Both the position numbers and the translations under genes were made by a program. DNA of 8,428 bases from Acidobacteriaceae bacterium (GTDB taxonomy: Bacteria; Acidobacteriota; Terriglobia; Terriglobales; Acidobacteriaceae), in contig PLYW01000143.1 of assembly GCA_003151875.1 (NCBI GenBank), positions 8,526-16,953 on the forward strand, read 5' to 3'. Position 1 is the stretch's first letter. Every line of letters begins with the position of its first letter. Positions 5,896-8,428 of this stretch are shown piece by piece. The notes under the pieces are model-generated. The model did not search any database, was not told where the DNA came from, and worked only from the letters and a program-made list of their open reading frames with translations.

Positions 5896-7584
5896 ATGGA
5901 TCTTGGAGCAAGCTTTTACAAAGCTGCTGTAGGCGCTCTGGCCGTCTCGGGCTTCGTTGCAAGCAGCGGCGCCGTGGCCAGTGCACAGTCGTCCACCCCA
6001 CAGAGACCCAACATCGTCATGCTCATGACCGACGACACTGGATGGAGTGACTTCGGTGCGTACTTGGGAGGAGGCCAGTATCTTGGCCATCCCACGCCGA
6101 ATGTGGATCGCATGGCCCACGAGGGCGCACTCTTCACCAGTTGGTACGGCCAAGCGAGCTGTACTGCGGGCCGCGCGTCGTTCATGACCGGACGAATTCC
6201 CATCCGTTCGGCGCTGTCGATCGTCATCGGCCCGGGCGACAGGAACTTTCTTCGCAAGCAGACGCCGACCATCGCCGAGTTCTTCCAGAAGAACGGCTAC
6301 TCTACCTATTTCTCCGGTAAGTGGCACATGGGCGATAAACCCGCGTCTTATCCCACCGAGCACGGTTTCGACGAGATGAAGCACTTCGCCGCCTACTATG
6401 CAGGCGTTTACGCCTACAACGACACTTCGCCATATTTTCACCCCTGGTTTCCTTTATTTAATCCGGACTTCGAGAAGGCTTATGACAGCGTGGTGAACCT
6501 GGGCGAATGGGAAGGCGTAGCTGGCCAGCCGGCAAAGATGGTTGGCACCATCAGCTACGACTCCCTGGCTACCATGGATGTGCGGCAGGCTGACTCAGCA
6601 GTGGCCTATATCAAGGAGCACGCCAAGAGCGGCAAACCGTTCTTCATGGATGTCAATTTCATCAAGATGCACAATCCGACCAATCCCGCGCCTGAATTCC
6701 GCGGCAAGTCGCACCTGGGCAATTACTCGGATTCGTTGATGGAAATGGATGCGGACATCGGCCGGATCATGGATGAAATCCGGGCGGATGCCCCCAACAC
6801 CATCGTCATCCTGACCGCGGACAATGGCGCGTGGCAGGACGCCTATCCCGACGCCGGCACCACGCCCTTCCGGGGGACCAAAGGCACGCCCTTTGAAGGC
6901 GGCTGGCGGGTCCCGGCAATCATGTGGTGGCCCAATCACATTCAAGCTGGCACAGTGTTCGGCGAAATGATGTCACACATCGATTGCTGGGCGACGCTGG
7001 CAGCCATGACCGGCCTCACTCCGCCCCCGCATGGGGAATGGAAGGGCAACGATGGCAAGCCGATCTATTTCGACAGCATCGACAACAGCGCCTACCTCCT
7101 GGGGAAGGCCCCACACTCGGCGCGGACCTCGTGGATCTACATCAATGGCGAGACCTACGGAGGAGCGCGTGCCGACATCAATGGCGGCCCCAACGACCCG
7201 TGGGTACACATCGCCTGGAAATACTTGTACACGGCGAAGGACTCCTGGCTGGGAGTGCAGGCACCCCTGGGCGCCATCGGTGCTCTCTACAATCTCACGA
7301 TGGACCCCCATGAGAAGTACGACATGATCTTCAATGGAGCGGCGCCCGCCCGTGTGCTGACTACTTCCCCTGGAAGGTATTCGGGTCAGGACAATGGCTG
7401 GGTCGGGGCGCTGGTTGGGCCGGTGCTGCTTGAATTCGACCGGTCGATCATGAAGTACCCCAACATTGAGAGGTTTCCGGGGGGTGCTTCGACCGATTTG
7501 ATTCCCGATCTGCAGCATCCCGAGAATCCGGCGCCGTTGCTGAAGGACATGGGCGCGCAACTGCCTGTTCCGAGCAACGACTAG
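5896..7584 (+). CDS. Secreted type I sulfatase (arylsulfatase family, CTAGR formylglycine motif)
   Basis: A 562-residue sulfatase that hydrolyses sulfate esters; the natural substrate cannot be told from the sequence. A signal peptide is likely (about residues 1-31, hydrophobic core AAVGALAVSGFVA, AxA-type cleavage after VASA), so it acts in the periplasm or outside. Metal and active-site residues are in place: D46-D47 in MTDDTGWSDFG, the modification site C89 in CTAGRASFMTG (89-99), K142 and H144 in SGKWHMGD, H259 in IKMHNP, D309-N310 in TADNGA, and K329 in RGTKGTPFEGG. C89 must be oxidised to formylglycine by a maturase not seen here. The ATG at 5896 follows GGGGGT with a 7-base spacer; the in-frame TTG at 5881 is less likely. 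The gene is separated from the downstream sigma gene by a hairpin and is probably its own unit, perhaps with the leader ORF. Confidence 0.93.
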   Translation: MDLGASFYKAAVGALAVSGFVASSGAVASAQSSTPQRPNIVMLMTDDTGWSDFGAYLGGGQYLGHPTPNVDRMAHEGALFTSWYGQASCTAGRASFMTGRIPIRSALSIVIGPGDRNFLRKQTPTIAEFFQKNGYSTYFSGKWHMGDKPASYPTEHGFDEMKHFAAYYAGVYAYNDTSPYFHPWFPLFNPDFEKAYDSVVNLGEWEGVAGQPAKMVGTISYDSLATMDVRQADSAVAYIKEHAKSGKPFFMDVNFIKMHNPTNPAPEFRGKSHLGNYSDSLMEMDADIGRIMDEIRADAPNTIVILTADNGAWQDAYPDAGTTPFRGTKGTPFEGGWRVPAIMWWPNHIQAGTVFGEMMSHIDCWATLAAMTGLTPPPHGEWKGNDGKPIYFDSIDNSAYLLGKAPHSARTSWIYINGETYGGARADINGGPNDPWVHIAWKYLYTAKDSWLGVQAPLGAIGALYNLTMDPHEKYDMIFNGAAPARVLTTSPGRYSGQDNGWVGALVGPVLLEFDRSIMKYPNIERFPGGASTDLIPDLQHPENPAPLLKDMGAQLPVPSND

Positions 7585-7608
7585 GCGCAGCGCCGTTGTA
7601 ATACGAAC

Positions 7609-7636
7609 GGGGCGTGCCGGCAACGGCACGCTCCCC
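7609..7636 (+). terminator. Strong hairpin after the sulfatase gene, terminator-like
   Basis: GGGGCGTGCCG (7609-7619), loop GCAA (7620-7623), and CGGCACGCTCCCC (7624-7636) form an 11-bp GC-rich stem with a 2-base bulge (CT) on the 3' side and a GNRA-type tetraloop. It lies 25 bases after the sulfatase stop. The following bases (ATTCTGCAG) lack a T-run, so it may protect the mRNA 3' end or act as a non-canonical terminator. Confidence 0.55.
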
Positions 7637-7687
7637 ATTCTGCAGTGAGTCGTCCAGCCTTGCGTTCCCTCCATTCCTAAAATCGGT

Positions 7688-7712
7688 GTAACTTTGTTCG
7701 ATCTGCAGCGTA
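7688..7712 (+). promoter_or_regulatory. Possible ECF-type promoter of the sigma factor gene
   Basis: GTAAC (7688-7692) and CGTA (7709-7712), 16 bases apart, resemble the -35 AAC and -10 CGT elements used by many ECF sigma factors, which often drive their own genes. If real, transcription would begin very close to the ATG at 7720, giving a nearly leaderless mRNA; this fits the lack of any Shine-Dalgarno before that ATG. The match is short and could be chance. Confidence 0.3.
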
Positions 7713-7719
7713 CTGCTTT

Positions 7720-8343
7720 ATGGACGCCAAGAGAAACAATACGGAAGGATCGCAGCTCCGCGAGGGCAAAGCCACGCAAACAGAGGGGCCGGATCTGCAG
7801 AGCGTAATCGCGCGCGCACAAGGCCACGATGCCGAGGCGCTGGGGGAGATCTATCGCCTCTATGTCCGGCGCGTATTCGGCTTGTGCCGTTACATGCTGG
7901 AGTCACGGGAGAGCGCAGAAGATGTTACCAGCGAAGTCTTCCTCAAGCTGCAGCGCGCCATCGCGAGCTACGACGGGTCCATACCGTTCCCCAGGTGGCT
8001 GCTGCGGGTGGCGGGCAACCAGTGCATTGACGCATTGCGGCGCCGCAAGCGGGGACAGCAGGTGATTGTGGAAGCTGCGGAAGAAGTCGCGGTCATCGAG
8101 GCAGTCGGCTCGGAGCCGTCGCCGCTGAGTGCCGTCCTCAGCCGGGAAGAGAGGGCGCAGGTGCGGGATGCCATTGCGCATCTGCCGGAGAATTATCGCC
8201 TGCCGCTGGTCATGCGCTATTACGGGGAATTGAGCTATGACGAAATCGCACAGCAGTTGGGCCTGCAGAGGAACTACGTGGCGGCATTGCTATTTCGGGC
8301 CAAGCAGGAACTGCGCCGGAAACTGGCCCACAGGAGCAAGTGA
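7720..8343 (+). CDS. ECF-family RNA polymerase sigma factor
   Basis: A 207-residue sigma-70 factor with only regions 2 and 4, the ECF layout. Region 2 spans about residues 38-112: core-binding part AEDVTSEVFLKLQRAI (66-81) and the -10 recognition helix with FPRWLLRVAGNQCIDALRRR (90-109). Region 4 spans about 145-203 with AHLPENYRLPLVMRYYGEL and the helix-turn-helix YDEIAQQLGLQRNYVAALLF (173-192), ending RAKQELRRKL. The recognition helix has NYVAALLF where many family members have a TVKSRL-like stretch. The first 25 residues are polar and outside the fold. No Shine-Dalgarno precedes the ATG. The next gene starts 2 bases after its stop and looks like its anti-sigma factor, so activity is probably held in check by that partner until a signal, unknown here, releases it. 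Confidence 0.95.
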   Translation: MDAKRNNTEGSQLREGKATQTEGPDLQSVIARAQGHDAEALGEIYRLYVRRVFGLCRYMLESRESAEDVTSEVFLKLQRAIASYDGSIPFPRWLLRVAGNQCIDALRRRKRGQQVIVEAAEEVAVIEAVGSEPSPLSAVLSREERAQVRDAIAHLPENYRLPLVMRYYGELSYDEIAQQLGLQRNYVAALLFRAKQELRRKLAHRSK

Positions 8344-8345
8344 TC

Positions 8346-8428
8346 ATGGAATGTTATTCGGAACAGATCATCTCGATCTTCGTGGACGGTGAACTGGCGG
8401 GGGAGGAGGCGCAGCGCCTGCGCGACCA
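8346..8428 (+). CDS. Probable zinc-finger anti-sigma factor, N-terminus only
   Basis: Only 27 codons are inside the window, starting MECYSEQIISIFVDGELAG and continuing EEAQRLRD at the edge. The cysteine near the start, the DGEL phrase and the following acidic/arginine helix are typical of the zf-HC2 domain that opens many ECF anti-sigma factors; the HxxxCxxC zinc ligands would follow outside the window. CAGGAG (8331-8336) within the end of the sigma gene lies 9 bases before the ATG, and only 2 bases separate this ATG from the sigma stop, which indicates co-translation of the pair. Whether it has a membrane helix or sensor domain cannot be seen. Confidence 0.75.
   Translation, partial: MECYSEQIISIFVDGELAGEEAQRLRD

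Noticed and set aside
5824..6441. 205-codon open frame on the minus strand
   Set aside because: Antisense to the leader ORF and to the sulfatase N-terminus including its active-site motif; no recognisable features.
6973..7827. 284-codon open frame on the minus strand
   Set aside because: Antisense to the sulfatase 3' half and the start of the sigma gene, crossing two real genes and the hairpin; no domain-like sequence.

Overview
The window looks like chromosomal DNA of a GC-rich, Gram-negative-type soil bacterium, most likely an Acidobacteriota (inference). Three things point that way: a cdaA-ybbR pair, a DUF2905 membrane protein, and AATAGCG heptamer arrays in gaps, which I associate with that phylum from memory. 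No tRNA, rRNA, CRISPR array, insertion sequence or phage gene is visible.

Left part (1-4242), all read on the minus strand. In order of transcription: a Uma2-family PD-(D/E)XK protein (4242-3718), a DUF2905 two-helix membrane protein (3632-3408), a small unrecognised two-helix membrane protein (3357-3121), xseA for the exonuclease VII large subunit (3038-1587), cdaA for the membrane diadenylate cyclase (1446-568), and the start of ybbR/cdaR (563 to beyond base 1), the presumed cyclase partner. cdaA and ybbR are 4 bases apart and form the c-di-AMP module. The small membrane gene sits between two oppositely oriented arrays of a 7-base repeat.

Middle (4243-5895). A short divergent promoter region separates Uma2 from a plus-strand isoaspartyl peptidase/L-asparaginase of the Ntn-hydrolase type (4409-5335, probable TTG start). 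It is followed by about 560 bases with no recognisable protein gene. Near the end of that gap is a 23-codon ORF with a strong ribosome binding site (5802-5873), ending 22 bases before the sulfatase. It is a candidate leader peptide.

Right part (5896-8428), plus strand. A secreted type I sulfatase with a CTAGR formylglycine motif (5896-7584) is followed by a strong hairpin (7609-7636). Then come an ECF sigma factor (7720-8343) and, 2 bases after it, the beginning of its probable zinc-finger anti-sigma factor, cut by the window edge.

Most of the window is ordinary housekeeping and accessory content. The best candidates for something undescribed are the leader ORF with its local RNA structure ahead of the sulfatase, and the inverted heptamer arrays around the small membrane gene.
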